Shown: in pieces, positions 8,587-17,125 of the stretch | Numbering within the stretch: the first letter of the stretch is position 1 | Layout of the letters: each line of letters begins with the position of its first letter | Notes under the pieces: generated by a model | Database searches by the model: none | What the model was told of the DNA's origin: nothing | The model's input: only the letters and a program-made list of their open reading frames with translations | Program-made: the position numbers and the translations under genes | From: Brevibacillus panacihumi W25 | GTDB taxonomy: Bacteria; Bacillota; Bacilli; Brevibacillales; Brevibacillaceae | Assembly (NCBI RefSeq): GCF_000503775.1 | Contig: NZ_KI629782.1 | Location: 434,001-498,000 of the forward strand | DNA: 64,000 nt | Direction: 5' to 3'

Positions 8587-9611
8587 CATGCTCCTCCTTC
8601 GAATGCAACCGCGTGCGCGATGCAGGGAATGGAATTTCCTTGCTGATAACTGATCGGGCTGAGCAACGCTCCCGTTGCGCAGACCAAAACGCGCTTCAAC
8701 AGTCCCCGATTTATTTGATCCATGATGTAGCTGTAGGTAACGACCGCACTGCTGGCACAACCGCTTCCCCCTGCGAACACCTCTTGTTCGGGATAATAAA
8801 TCATCAGCCCGCAGTCATTGTACATATCCTCCATCGCATATCCTTGCGCCAACATCAATTCTTTCACGATGGGATAGCCCACTGCGGCCAGATCCCCTGT
8901 CACAATCAAATCGTAATCTTTTGGAGTACGTCCTGTATCCTGGAAATGAGAGTGGATCGTCGAAACGGCTGCCGGGGCCATCGCCGAGCCCATGTCAAAT
9001 GGATCTTTAATGCCCATATCCGTGACTTTGCCCATGGTGGCGTATGTAATGCGCGGCCCTTTTCCACCAATTCCGACCAATCCTGCACCCGCTCCTGTCA
9101 CCGTCCATTGCGCACTCGGCGGTTTCTGGCCCCCGTACTCGGTCGGGTAGCGGTATTGTCTCTCAGCTGTCGCATTGTGGCTGCTGCAGGCCGCAATTGC
9201 TTTTTTCACATAGCCCGCGTTGACAAGAGCTGCTGCTGTAGCCAATGTAAGCATGGAGGTGGAACACGCGCCGTACATCCCCATTAAGGGAATTTCCAAT
9301 TTCTCCGCAGTAAAGTTGGTCGTGATGTTTTGATTCAGCAGATCCCCTGCCAAAATGACATCCACATCTTGCTCCTTTATGGATGCCTTTTGCAATAAAA
9401 TGGTGACCGCATCCTCCATCAGCTTTCGCTCGGCATCCTCCCAGGTTTGCTGGCCGACATATACATCATCATGGATCTGATCAAAGTAGGAGGACAATGG
9501 TCCTTCTCCTTCTTTGGGGCCGACCGACACAGCAGAAGCCTGCACGCGAACATCTTCTGCAAAGTGCCAGGTTTGACGGCTGATCCGCGCTGTTTGCTTC
9601 TTGCTATCCAT
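8586..9611 (-). CDS. spoVAD: Stage V sporulation protein AD (dipicolinate-binding, thiolase fold)
   Basis: A 341-residue protein with a thiolase/ketoacyl-synthase-like fold. Structural work on the Bacillus protein shows that it binds dipicolinic acid rather than acting as a thiolase. Recognisable parts are [12 protein letters not shown] near the start, [20 protein letters not shown] (the nucleophile-elbow region), [11 protein letters not shown] and the C-terminal [11 protein letters not shown]. It is peripheral at the forespore inner membrane and delivers dipicolinate to the SpoVAC/SpoVAEB membrane parts. It starts 12 bases after spoVAC and overlaps spoVAEB, so it sits mid-operon. Length and motifs are normal. 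Confidence 0.96.
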   Translation of the reverse strand: MDSKKQTARISRQTWHFAEDVRVQASAVSVGPKEGEGPLSSYFDQIHDDVYVGQQTWEDAERKLMEDAVTILLQKASIKEQDVDVILAGDLLNQNITTNFTAEKLEIPLMGMYGACSTSMLTLATAAALVNAGYVKKAIAACSSHNATAERQYRYPTEYGGQKPPSAQWTVTGAGAGLVGIGGKGPRITYATMGKVTDMGIKDPFDMGSAMAPAAVSTIHSHFQDTGRTPKDYDLIVTGDLAAVGYPIVKELMLAQGYAMEDMYNDCGLMIYYPEQEVFAGGSGCASSAVVTYSYIMDQINRGLLKRVLVCATGALLSPISYQQGNSIPCIAHAVAFEGGA

Positions 9612-9623
9612 CGTAAGCCCTCC

Positions 9624-10109
9624 TCAGAAAATCATCTTGAGCACGCTCTTGATAATGCCTGCGAGAAAGGCAGCAACGACACCGAAGACAATCACTGAGC
9701 CTGCCAGTTTAAACATGTTGCCGCCCACCCCGAGCACAAATCCTTCGCTGCGATGCTCAATGGCAGCCGATGCGATGGAATTGGCAAATCCAGTTACCGG
9801 GACTGCTGAACCCGCTCCGGCGTACTGGCCGATGTTGTCGTATATCCCCAGGCCGGTCAGCAATACAGCGATGAAGATCAGCGTTGCCACTGTGGGGTTG
9901 CTTGCCGTTTTCTCTGTAAAGCCAAAAAAGTGAATGTACATATTTTGCAGGGCTTGTCCCAAAAGACAGATCGTACCGCCAACCCAGAATGCGCGAAAGC
10001 AATTCAACAAGACATTTCGTTTTGGCTGGTACTTGGACGCCTGCTGCTGGTACATCTGTTTAGTCATCTGCATAGAGCCGATTGGTTTTGTTTTTGTTTT
10101 GGTCGCCAT
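9624..10109 (-). CDS. spoVAC: Stage V sporulation protein AC
   Basis: A 161-residue membrane protein. The Bacillus protein behaves as a mechanosensitive channel in the inner spore membrane and takes part in dipicolinate movement. The N-terminal 30 residues are basic and Gln-rich. They are followed by FWVGGTICLLGQ, GIYDNIGQYAGAGSAVPVTG and VLGVGGNMFKLAG, shared with SpoVAEB. About four transmembrane helices are visible. The 98 bases before it (after spoVAB) hold no clear terminator, so it is probably read from the upstream operon promoter. Confidence 0.96.
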   Translation of the reverse strand: MATKTKTKPIGSMQMTKQMYQQQASKYQPKRNVLLNCFRAFWVGGTICLLGQALQNMYIHFFGFTEKTASNPTVATLIFIAVLLTGLGIYDNIGQYAGAGSAVPVTGFANSIASAAIEHRSEGFVLGVGGNMFKLAGSVIVFGVVAAFLAGIIKSVLKMIF

Positions 10110-10207
10110 GCCAGTTCACTCCTTTGCCATTCCTGCCTTGGTCCAAACACACCATATCTATATTCTTCCTGTTAACCCTCATCCTATGAATAGCGGTATT
10201 TACCAGA

Positions 10208-10627
10208 TCAAAGATGAAGCATCCATTGCAAGAGAGAGCCAGTGATTTTGCCCAAGACCATTGCCATCAGCAAATAGAGCAGGCTTGAATCCATATGCAA
10301 GCGTTTGGCGATGATCGGGAAGACATTCAATGCTTCAGTGAGACCGGCAGCCAAGGTACCTACGAAAATACCGGCAAACAAGCCATAGAGAGAGGTAACA
10401 TAAATCGGGAGAGCAGCTTGGATGGGAAAAAAGTCGATCAGGGTAAAAAATAGGGCACCACTCACCAATGCCCACTCCAGCTTGCGAATATGCTGATGGG
10501 CATTGGTCAGTTGCGTCAGCCTCGGGATGATGTCCAGCACGGTAATAAAAGCGACAAAACCGCTTCCCACTGCGATTCCCCAGCCCAATCCAACTACGAC
10601 CACGAACAGCAGCTCCAGGATCATCAT
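10208..10627 (-). CDS. spoVAB: Stage V sporulation protein AB
   Basis: A 139-residue, very hydrophobic protein with four to five predicted membrane helices and the family motif GWGIAVGSGFVAFITVLDIIPRL-like start (residues about 14-36). It is the second gene of the spoVA operon and is needed with SpoVAA for dipicolinate uptake; its exact role is unknown. The start ATG overlaps the spoVAA stop (ATGA), so translation is coupled. The length matches the family. Confidence 0.95.
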   Translation of the reverse strand: MMILELLFVVVVGLGWGIAVGSGFVAFITVLDIIPRLTQLTNAHQHIRKLEWALVSGALFFTLIDFFPIQAALPIYVTSLYGLFAGIFVGTLAAGLTEALNVFPIIAKRLHMDSSLLYLLMAMVLGKITGSLLQWMLHL

Positions 10628-11238
10628 GTTTTCGTCCGTTGATTCTCCTTGTTTTCATGCTCGATGTAATACTGATCGAGGTTTTGCTGGTACATGAACA
10701 GCTCTACTTCCAGCGGGCTGGGCTCCTCGTTGATTTTTTTCTGAAAGATATGGTTGAAAAACAGAATCATCCCCAAGCCGATCCCGATCGAATAAGGAAT
10801 CTGCAGCCAGAGCGGGTGCTGATTTTTCTCTCCGGTAATCAAATAGAAAATTCGCCGATGCACTTCCGGCATGCTCACATCGGTATGAAAGTTCATGATA
10901 GCCAGTCCCGCTCCGATAAAGAGAAGCACCCAAACTAACGTGACCAGAACGGGATTGGCTTTTTTGCGTGGATTTAAAACCTCTACGATGATTTGTGATG
11001 CCCCCTGTACCTCCAGTTCGACCTCGGGGTAAGCAAAACGAAGCCTTTCGATCACTTGCATGATGTCAATAATCACCAAGTTCCCATCCTCTGGCTTTAC
11101 CCTGTAAATCGGAATTCGCGAAATTGCTTCCTCCCGTTTGCCGTCCCAGAATAGCTGGCAGATATCTCCCAAGGTAATGACAGACTGCGGCTTTACTGCC
11201 AACCGTTTGCGCAGGCGCAAATACAACGGGTCATGCAT
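10624..11238 (-). CDS. spoVAA: Stage V sporulation protein AA
   Basis: A 204-residue protein: a soluble N-terminal domain of about 95 residues (LYLRLRKRL, VTLGDI-like segment, IPIYRV) followed by two transmembrane helices (about 98-118 and 147-167) and a charged tail. It is the first gene of the spoVA operon. Its ATG is preceded by GGAGGGG. A sigma-G promoter match lies 37-65 bases upstream, which fits forespore expression of spoVA in Bacillus. The gene is separated from sigF by a 414-base gap holding the sigF terminator, repeat copy A and this promoter. Confidence 0.95.
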   Translation of the reverse strand: MHDPLYLRLRKRLAVKPQSVITLGDICQLFWDGKREEAISRIPIYRVKPEDGNLVIIDIMQVIERLRFAYPEVELEVQGASQIIVEVLNPRKKANPVLVTLVWVLLFIGAGLAIMNFHTDVSMPEVHRRIFYLITGEKNQHPLWLQIPYSIGIGLGMILFFNHIFQKKINEEPSPLEVELFMYQQNLDQYYIEHENKENQRTKT

Positions 11239-11274
11239 CTGATCCCCTCCTGTACAGCATCTCTTTCACGTTTG

Positions 11275-11303
11275 TAGTATGTGCCAGGTTATTAAACCAA
11301 TAC
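11275..11303 (-). promoter_or_regulatory. Sigma-G promoter of the spoVA operon
   Basis: The minus strand has CATACTA, a perfect sigma-G -10, with GTATT (4 of 5 to the GHATR -35) 17 bases upstream. It sits 37 bases before the spoVAA start. Bacillus spoVA is sigma-G dependent. Confidence 0.65.
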
Positions 11304-11320
11304 CAAGTAGTGGTCGACGA

Positions 11321-11548
11321 GCTGTAGTGGTGGGGGAGGAAAACGGGGAAACGCTCCAGTGGGTTGGGATCTTTGCTGGGGGTCATTCCTGGCCGCCTCC
11401 CACTCCAAAGGCGGAACCGCGGCCAAAAGCAGCCGACTTCGAAAAAGTCATTCAAGGTTGCCCGCTGAGTGCGTGTTCCGCCTTTTCCGTTCCGGCATGG
11501 TCAAGATCCCAAAACGCCTTCGCTTTTTCCCCGATTTCCACAACCAGC
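11321..11548. repeat. Structured dispersed repeat, copy A
   Basis: A 228-base element whose second copy lies at 14637-14860 in the same orientation. Both begin GCTGTAGTGGTGG. The ends pair with each other: CGGGGAAA with TTTCCCCG, flanked by GGAAA/TTTCC. Next inside is a perfect 10-base stem, TTGGGATCTT with AAGATCCCAA, then GGCGGAAC with GTTCCGCC, and a small GACTT...AAGTC hairpin. The middle, from GGGTCATTCCTGGCCGCCT through GGCGGAACCGCGGCC, is nearly identical in both copies. It lies between the sigF terminator and the spoVA promoter and has no credible protein. It may be a MITE-like element or a structured RNA. Confidence 0.85.
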
Positions 11549-11602
11549 TTTGTCTGCTCTCCCTGCTGCTATCTTTGTAGGTTTCTCTAGGTATGAAATA
11601 CA

Positions 11603-11641
11603 AGAAAAGACACCAGACCAGCATGATCGCTGTCGGTGTCT
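11603..11641 (-). terminator. Terminator after sigF
   Basis: The minus strand reads AGACACC-GA-CAGC, loop, GCTG-GT-CT-GGTGTCT, then TTTTCTTG, 12 bases past the sigF stop. It closes the dacF/spoIIA transcription unit before spoVA. Confidence 0.8.
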
Positions 11642-11652
11642 CTTCATGTTTT

Positions 11653-12408
11653 TCAGTGTTCAATTTGATCTTTGATCGTCTGCAGGATGCGCTTCTCCAG
11701 CCTCGAGACCTGCACCTGGGAAATGCCCAGGCGCTCGGCGACCTCTGACTGGGTTTGATCCTTGTAATACCGCAAGTACACGATTAACTGCTCCCGTTCG
11801 CTCAGTCTGCTGATCGCATCCTTCAATGCGATTTTCTCAAACCATTTGTTAACGCCCTCATCTGCGATTTGATCGATGAGCGTGATCGGATCTCCGTCAT
11901 TTTCGAACACGGTTTCGTGGATGGAAGAAGGTGTCCGGCTCGCTTCTTGGGCAAACACAACATCCTCAGGAGTTATCCCTACCGCTTCGGCTACCTCTGA
12001 AATCGTCGGAGCACGTCCGAATTGCTTGTACAATTCATCCTTGGCACGACGAACCTTGTTGGCGGTCTCCTTGAGCGAGCGACTGACCTTGACGGTGCCA
12101 TCATCCCTCAGAAAGCGCTGGATTTCTCCGATAATCATCGGCACAGCATACGTAGAGAAACGCACATCGTAGGAAAGATCGAACTTGTCGACGGCTTTCA
12201 ACAGGCCGATGCAGCCAATCTGAAACAAATCATCTGCTTCGTACCCACGGTTGATAAAACGCTGGACGACAGACCAGACCAGTCTGATATTGCTGTTCAC
12301 CAAAAGCTCGCGGGCGTCGCTGTCTCCCTCCTGGCTTTTGGCGATCAAGTCTTTTACTTGGTCATTGGTCAGAAATGGTTGACTCGCATTTTTAATATCG
12401 GCACCCAT
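11653..12408 (-). CDS. sigF: RNA polymerase forespore sigma factor F
   Basis: A 251-residue sigma-70 family factor that starts the forespore programme. Region 2 is seen in LLVNSNIRLVWSVVQRFINRGYEADDLFQIGCIGLLKAVDKFD, with the typical DLFQ core. Region 3 and the region 4 helix-turn-helix (SEVAERLGISQVQVSRLEKRIL) follow. It is held inactive by SpoIIAB until SpoIIAA releases it. I took ATG 12408, 8 bases from GGGG, over a GTG two codons upstream that is too close to that site. It begins 11 bases after spoIIAB and ends the spoIIA operon. Confidence 0.97.
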   Translation of the reverse strand: MGADIKNASQPFLTNDQVKDLIAKSQEGDSDARELLVNSNIRLVWSVVQRFINRGYEADDLFQIGCIGLLKAVDKFDLSYDVRFSTYAVPMIIGEIQRFLRDDGTVKVSRSLKETANKVRRAKDELYKQFGRAPTISEVAEAVGITPEDVVFAQEASRTPSSIHETVFENDGDPITLIDQIADEGVNKWFEKIALKDAISRLSEREQLIVYLRYYKDQTQSEVAERLGISQVQVSRLEKRILQTIKDQIEH

Positions 12409-12419
12409 TGGCACTACCC

Positions 12420-12869
12420 CTAATTTTGCAATGCTTTGGCAAACGACAGGCGTTTGGTCAGGCGTACAGTCGTTCCTTTGCCGACAGCGGTCGCCACTTC
12501 CAAAGAGTCCATGAAATTCTCCATAATGGTAAAGCCCATCCCGGAGCGCTCCAGCTCCGGCTTCGTTGTGTACAGCGGCTGCATCGCCTGCTCTACATCC
12601 TCAATTCCTTTACCTTGGTCTTCTACAACGACGTCGACAACCCCATCATTGATCTGCACGGAAATATGTACCACACCCTCTGGATTTTCGTCATATCCGT
12701 GGATGATTGCGTTTGTTACTGCTTCAGAAACGACTGTTTTGATCTCTTCCAGTTCATCCATCGTGATATCCAATTGTGAAATGAATGAAGCTACTGCTAC
12801 GCGGGCAAATGCCTCATTCTGGCTTACCGCAGCAAACGAAACCGTCATAAAATTGCGTTGCGCCTTCAT
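12420..12869 (-). CDS. spoIIAB: Anti-sigma-F factor and SpoIIAA kinase
   Basis: A 149-residue GHKL-fold protein. It binds sigma-F, and it phosphorylates SpoIIAA with ATP. The N-box [13 protein letters not shown] and the G-boxes VEDQGKGI and [10 protein letters not shown] are intact. Its ATG shares one base with the spoIIAA stop (TAATG), so synthesis is coupled to its antagonist. Length and sequence are those of the family and nothing odd is seen. It lies between spoIIAA and sigF as in all Bacillales. Confidence 0.97.
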   Translation of the reverse strand: MKAQRNFMTVSFAAVSQNEAFARVAVASFISQLDITMDELEEIKTVVSEAVTNAIIHGYDENPEGVVHISVQINDGVVDVVVEDQGKGIEDVEQAMQPLYTTKPELERSGMGFTIMENFMDSLEVATAVGKGTTVRLTKRLSFAKALQN

Positions 12870-13219
12870 TACGCCACCCCCAGGATCAGCAGTGCTTCTG
12901 CCTCGTTTTCACGAAACTTGATCACCTTGAACAATCCCGACATCTCAAAAATCCGATAGATCGTGGGATTGACTCGGCAGACGTACATTTCACCCGAACG
13001 GGCTGAAATCTGCTTGTATCTGCCAAGGATCACGCCAATTCCTGAACTGTCCATAAACGCCAAATCGGCAAGGCTGAGCACGATATGGCGAATCGAAGAG
13101 GTACGTAGGGCTTCATCCATCTTGCTGCGCAATTCCTCCGCAGTATGATGGTCCAATTCTCCTTGCAAACGGACGACCAAGACATCTTGTCGGGTCTCCA
13201 TCGCGATCCGCAAACTCAT
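12869..13219 (-). CDS. spoIIAA: Anti-anti-sigma factor SpoIIAA
   Basis: A 116-residue STAS-domain protein. Unphosphorylated SpoIIAA displaces sigma-F from SpoIIAB; SpoIIE phosphatase activates it and SpoIIAB kinase inactivates it. The phosphorylated serine is S58 in [17 protein letters not shown], the same position as in B. subtilis. The start MSLRIAMET at ATG 13219 was chosen over a GTG three codons upstream because the GGAG site is 10 bases from this ATG but 1 base from the GTG. A sigma-H promoter match lies about 35-65 bases upstream. Confidence 0.97.
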   Translation of the reverse strand: MSLRIAMETRQDVLVVRLQGELDHHTAEELRSKMDEALRTSSIRHIVLSLADLAFMDSSGIGVILGRYKQISARSGEMYVCRVNPTIYRIFEMSGLFKVIKFRENEAEALLILGVA

Positions 13220-13253
13220 AGCTGACACTCTCCTTCATCCCGTAGTCTTTCTC

Positions 13254-13283
13254 TCATTCTTCTCTTCTTTAACCAATTCCTGC
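13254..13283 (-). promoter_or_regulatory. Sigma-H promoter of spoIIAA-spoIIAB-sigF
   Basis: GCAGGAATT matches the sigma-H -35 RNAGGAWWW exactly. After 12 bases comes GAAGAATGA, one mismatch to RNNGAATWW. Sigma-H (with Spo0A-P) drives spoIIA in Bacillus. No clear 0A box was found beside it. Confidence 0.65.
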
Positions 13284-13298
13284 CAGGCGACAAAAGAA

Positions 13299-13344
13299 CA
13301 AAAAAATCGAGCAGCCACAATCCTTCATTCGAGGCAACTCGATT
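13299..13344 (-). terminator. Terminator after dacF
   Basis: On the minus strand AATCGAG-T-TGCC pairs with GGC-TGCTCGATT, followed by a run of T. It lies upstream of the spoIIA sigma-H promoter, and read-through from dacF into spoIIA is known in Bacillus. Confidence 0.75.
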
Positions 13345-13375
13345 CTTTTCGCGCTTCTGTCGTCATGTCGTCCGC

Positions 13376-14551
13376 TTAATAACGAAGCAACACCTTCTTC
13401 GTTGTCCGCTTGAGAATCTCCCACATGCCTGCCTCATTTACTGCATGCTCCGGATACAGGTCGATGCGGCTTACTTCATTGCCATCCTTGGAGCGAATAA
13501 ATATATGGCCAACTACCTGATCCTTTTGAACAGGCGCATTCACCGTTTTGTTCAAGACCACCTCTTTTTGGAAGTCTTCCGCTGCTTCCCCTTTTTTCAT
13601 CAACAGGCTGACGGCATGCGGTGTTACGATGTTCAACTGAGGTTGTTGGCCTTTGTCTACAGTAATTTGATCGACTGTCTCTCCTTTTTTGTACATCGGC
13701 ATGACTTTGTAATGCGTGAACGCGTAATTAAACATCGTCGTCACATCGTTGTTTCTTGTCTTCACGTCAGGCTCTCCCATGACAACGGAGATGACGCGCA
13801 TATTATTTCGCTTGGCTGTCGCCGTTAAGCAGTATTTGGCTTCTCCGGTATAGCCTGTTTTCAAGCCGTCCACCCCTTGGTAAAAGCGGACGAGACGATT
13901 GGTATTGACCAGCCAGAACGGATTTTCAGAGTCTTTTCGTAAATAGTCCTGATACGTTCCTGTAAATTTGGTGATCTGTTCATGCTTTAACAACTCTTTG
14001 GACATAATGGCAATATCATAGGCAGAGGCGTAATGATTCTCTGCAGGAAGACCATTGGAATTGACAAAATGAGTGTTTTTCATGCCCAATTCCTTGGCCC
14101 GCTCGTTCATCCGTTTGACGAAAGCTTCCTCCGTACCCTCCAGATGCTCCGCCATCGCGACAGAAGCATCGTTGCCGGATGCAATGGCAATTCCTTTGAC
14201 CATATCTTCGACAGTCATTTCCTCGCCGGGCTGCAAGAAGATTTGAGATCCTCCCATCGAAGCTGCGCGTTCGCTTGTCCGCACCATGTCGGTCATCTTG
14301 AGCTCTCCGCGCTCGATCGCCTCCATGATGAGCAATAAGGTCATCACCTTGGTGATGCTGGCAGGCGGCAGCTTCTCGTGCGCATTCTTTTCAAATAGAA
14401 CGGTCCCTGTATCGGCTTCAATCAAAACAGCAGAACGTGCACTCGGCGCAAAATTCATGGGTTCAGGCTTCTCACTGGCTGCAAAAGCCTGAGGAGAAAA
14501 GATGGTGAACAACATCATGATGCATAGAGCGAGATACCCTTTCCGTTTCAT
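13376..14551 (-). CDS. dacF: Forespore D-alanyl-D-alanine carboxypeptidase
   Basis: A 391-residue S11 penicillin-binding protein expressed in the forespore, adjusting cortex or germ-cell-wall cross-linking. It has a signal peptide with likely cleavage after AFA (about residue 24), SITK at 65-68, SGN at 125-127 and KTG at 231-233, then a beta-rich C-terminal domain. It lies directly upstream of spoIIA as in Bacillus. A sigma-F type promoter is 30-58 bases upstream and a GGAGGG site precedes the ATG. Closely similar in design to dacB at 620, but the neighbours show their different compartments. Confidence 0.95.
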   Translation of the reverse strand: MKRKGYLALCIMMLFTIFSPQAFAASEKPEPMNFAPSARSAVLIEADTGTVLFEKNAHEKLPPASITKVMTLLLIMEAIERGELKMTDMVRTSERAASMGGSQIFLQPGEEMTVEDMVKGIAIASGNDASVAMAEHLEGTEEAFVKRMNERAKELGMKNTHFVNSNGLPAENHYASAYDIAIMSKELLKHEQITKFTGTYQDYLRKDSENPFWLVNTNRLVRFYQGVDGLKTGYTGEAKYCLTATAKRNNMRVISVVMGEPDVKTRNNDVTTMFNYAFTHYKVMPMYKKGETVDQITVDKGQQPQLNIVTPHAVSLLMKKGEAAEDFQKEVVLNKTVNAPVQKDQVVGHIFIRSKDGNEVSRIDLYPEHAVNEAGMWEILKRTTKKVLLRY

Positions 14552-14580
14552 AACAGTCTCTTCCCTCCATTCATGGTTTT

Positions 14581-14609
14581 ATTCTCACCAACCGGACAGG
14601 AAAATATTC
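14581..14609 (-). promoter_or_regulatory. Sigma-F promoter of dacF
   Basis: GGTGAGAAT fits the sigma-F -10 GGNNANANT at every fixed position. GAATA, 15 bases upstream, fits GYWTA at 4 of 5. It lies 30 bases before dacF, which is sigma-F dependent in Bacillus. Confidence 0.65.
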
Positions 14610-14636
14610 ACAACTTCTTTGTTTGGTTGTTCCCAT

Positions 14637-14860
14637 GCTGTAGTGGTGGAAAGGAAAAAGAGGAAAACACCTCAGGCCGGTTGGGATCTTCATTGGGGGT
14701 CATTCCTGGCCGCCTCCACTCCAAAGGCGGAACCGCGGCCAAAAGCAGCCGCTTCGAAGAAGAGGCTCAAGGTTGTCCGCTAAAAACGTGTTCCGCCTTC
14801 TCCGTTCCGGCTCGGTTAAGATCCCAAATGCCTTCCGCTTTTTTCCTCTTTTTCCTCAGC
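14637..14860. repeat. Structured dispersed repeat, copy B
   Basis: The second copy (224 bases) of the element at 11321-11548, same orientation, about 3.3 kb away. The outer stem here is GGAAAAAGAGGAAAA paired with TTTTCCTCTTTTTCC, with GCTG and CAGC at the ends. Where copy A has CGGGGAAA/TTTCCCCG, this copy has AGAGGAAA/TTTCCTCT, so both arms changed together and pairing is kept. The TTGGGATCTT/AAGATCCCAA and GGCGGAAC/GTTCCGCC stems are identical to copy A. It sits between the chemoreceptor terminator and the dacF promoter. No protein or insertion-sequence gene is inside. Confidence 0.85.
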
Positions 14861-14885
14861 AAGCTCTTCTTGGTCCCCGTAACAT

Positions 14886-14920
14886 TAAAAATCCCTTCCG
14901 CAATACTTTGCAGAAGGGAC
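14886..14920 (-). terminator. Terminator after the chemoreceptor gene
   Basis: The minus strand has TCCCTTC-TGCAAAG, loop, GC-GGAAGGGA then TTTTTAA, about 23 bases past the stop. Confidence 0.8.
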
Positions 14921-14942
14921 TCTTCATTAATAGTTGACCATG

Positions 14943-17018
14943 CTAGATCACAAAACGACTTACATTATTTGTCAGTTCGTCCGCCATCTTTTTCAATTGC
15001 TCCACATTTTCGTTGATCCTTGCGATCGAATGGAGCTGCTCATCCACGGTTTTCACCACTCCGTTGATGGACTCCTTGATTTCGTCCGATACGGCGGCCA
15101 GGCGTTCGATGGAATCAGTCACGACTTGGTTGCCTGCGGCCATCTCTTCGGAAGTCGCGGTCATCGATTCGCTTTGCTCTGCTGCTGATTGGATGTCGGC
15201 CACGATATTCTGGAAGGAGACACCGACGGACTCTACGGACTGCAAGCCTTCGCCGACCATGCTGACGATCTCGTCCATGTGCTTGCTCATTTCCATGGCT
15301 TCGTCATTGATCGAGTGCGCGATGGCGGCAATTTTATCGGAAAAGAGGTTGCTTTCCTCCGCCAGCTTCCGCACCTCTGTGGCGACGACAGAGAAACCGC
15401 GCCCTGCGTCTCCTGCTCTGGCAGCCTCAATCGCTGCATTGAGCGCCAGCAGATTCGTCTGGGAAGCGATGCTGCTGATCATCTCGACAATACTTGTTAT
15501 TTCCCGTGCTCGTTCACGCAGGCTGTGCATTTGCTTGGCCGTACGTTCTACCTCACTGGAGGCCTGCCGGACCGTGCCAATGACATTACCGACCTGCTTC
15601 ATGCCATCCTGAGCCCGCTCAAACGTCCGAGTCGTCGCAACAGAGGTCGATTCCGCAGCAATGGCAACCTGCTGTACACCTTGTGAGATTTCCGAGACAG
15701 TCTGAGCCGTAGCCTGTACCTCATCCGTCTGCTGGGAAACACGCTGTGCGATCGAGGAGATATTATTCGTAATCACCTGAATAGCGCCTTTATTGTCCTC
15801 CGCGAATTGCGTCATTTCCTCTGTAGCCACGTTCAGTTGGGTAGCTTGTCCCTGGACCAGGGAGATCAGCTTGCGCAATTCCGCTGCCATCTCGTTCATT
15901 TTCGAACCGACCATCGCCAACTCGTCATTGCCCTTCACCTGGATGTTCACATCAAAATGACCGGAACCGATGCGATCCATATCCTGCGCGACTGCGAAAA
16001 GGGAAGATCGGATGCGATTCGAAAACCACCAGATGAGCCACATCGATACGGCAACAATCGGAATGGCAAACAAGATAAAGTACCAAACCATGGTGTCGAC
16101 CTCGCCGTACACCTCTTCAACACCTGTCGTGAGCACAAGGCTCCAGTTCAAAAGCGGAATCGGAGCTAGTGCTGCAAAGGATTCTTTTCCTTCATCCGTA
16201 TAAATCAAGCTGTTGCTAACCTGTTGATTTGCTGTTGCCATCAGATCAGCATATTCAGGACGATCCTGCAGCACCAATTCGTTGTTGAATTCTGGTTTTT
16301 TATGAGCCACAACCAAGCCGTCCGGGCGGATGACCATGGCATGCCCGTTTTTCATAAACGATATTCCCTGCGCTTTGACGATCAATTCGGTCATATCGAA
16401 ACCGACGACCAACAATCGCGAATCGCTGCTATTATGCTCTCCTACTTTGGATGCCACATATAAATAGCTTTTGTTGATCCCTTTGACAATCTCTTCGTCG
16501 GACATGACGGCGTCCGATGAGTTGACCGCATCCTGGAAGTATTTCATCGTCTTAAAATCAAAATCAGTTTTCCCGGTCAAGGAGTACAGCATTTTCCCGG
16601 TACTGACATCGATCAGATAGATTTTGCTAATCTCTTTGTGCTCTTGTACCAACAGACGGAATTGCTCCAAGATAAGCGGCTCCATCTCGGTCAGCATGAT
16701 TCGCTTGGCAGCTGTCTGTTTTGCTGAGATCCGAATCGAATTGATCCAATCATTCATGCTCTGGGCGTGCTGCTCTGCCAGCATGATGGATTGATTAGAG
16801 GTAATGTTCATTAAAGTAGATTTCGATAATGAAATCGCTATGTAGTTCATAGCTCCAAGAATGATGAGAACAAGGATAAGACCGAATAACATCATTTTTT
16901 TCGCGATGGAACCTTTGAAACGACTTGTTGTCTGAGCGAATAGGGAAGACTTGTCATGATTCCTTGCTTTGGAAGATACGAAATTCTTATTTTTATTCTG
17001 AAAGCGGAATAGGTTCAT
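14943..17018 (-). CDS. Methyl-accepting chemotaxis protein
   Basis: A 691-residue transmembrane chemoreceptor. TM1 is at about 42-62, a periplasm-type sensor follows to about 310 (features such as [10 protein letters not shown] and [10 protein letters not shown] suggest a double-Cache domain), then TM2, a HAMP linker and a long helical signalling domain. The hairpin tip is [31 protein letters not shown]-like (I see [19 protein letters not shown]). It would control CheA activity in response to a small ligand. The start at 17018 has GAGGGAG 8 bases upstream; a longer frame would run back into oppF. Its place after the opp operon might hint at peptide or amino acid sensing, but terminators separate the two. 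Confidence 0.93.
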   Translation of the reverse strand: MNLFRFQNKNKNFVSSKARNHDKSSLFAQTTSRFKGSIAKKMMLFGLILVLIILGAMNYIAISLSKSTLMNITSNQSIMLAEQHAQSMNDWINSIRISAKQTAAKRIMLTEMEPLILEQFRLLVQEHKEISKIYLIDVSTGKMLYSLTGKTDFDFKTMKYFQDAVNSSDAVMSDEEIVKGINKSYLYVASKVGEHNSSDSRLLVVGFDMTELIVKAQGISFMKNGHAMVIRPDGLVVAHKKPEFNNELVLQDRPEYADLMATANQQVSNSLIYTDEGKESFAALAPIPLLNWSLVLTTGVEEVYGEVDTMVWYFILFAIPIVAVSMWLIWWFSNRIRSSLFAVAQDMDRIGSGHFDVNIQVKGNDELAMVGSKMNEMAAELRKLISLVQGQATQLNVATEEMTQFAEDNKGAIQVITNNISSIAQRVSQQTDEVQATAQTVSEISQGVQQVAIAAESTSVATTRTFERAQDGMKQVGNVIGTVRQASSEVERTAKQMHSLRERAREITSIVEMISSIASQTNLLALNAAIEAARAGDAGRGFSVVATEVRKLAEESNLFSDKIAAIAHSINDEAMEMSKHMDEIVSMVGEGLQSVESVGVSFQNIVADIQSAAEQSESMTATSEEMAAGNQVVTDSIERLAAVSDEIKESINGVVKTVDEQLHSIARINENVEQLKKMADELTNNVSRFVI

Positions 17019-17068
17019 GTTCTCTGCTCCCTCACTAAGTAATCCCATATTTTGCTGAAAGTAGTGGT

Positions 17069-17109
17069 AAAAAAACGGGTTCCCAGTCAGAGCTGTACTG
17101 GAAACCCGC
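17069..17109 (-). terminator. Terminator of the opp operon
   Basis: The minus strand has CGGGTTTCCAGT, loop, ACTGGGAACCCG (one mismatch) then TTTTTTT, just past the oppF stop. Confidence 0.85.
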
Positions 17110-17125
17110 ACCATGTATTTGTCTC

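Noticed and set aside
11321-11548. Reading the repeat as an insertion sequence
   Set aside because: It has no transposase and only 225 bases; a MITE or RNA element remains possible.
11231-11590. Short open frames within repeat copy A and next to it
   Set aside because: The reading frames are not kept in copy B, which differs by indels, so the element is not protein coding.
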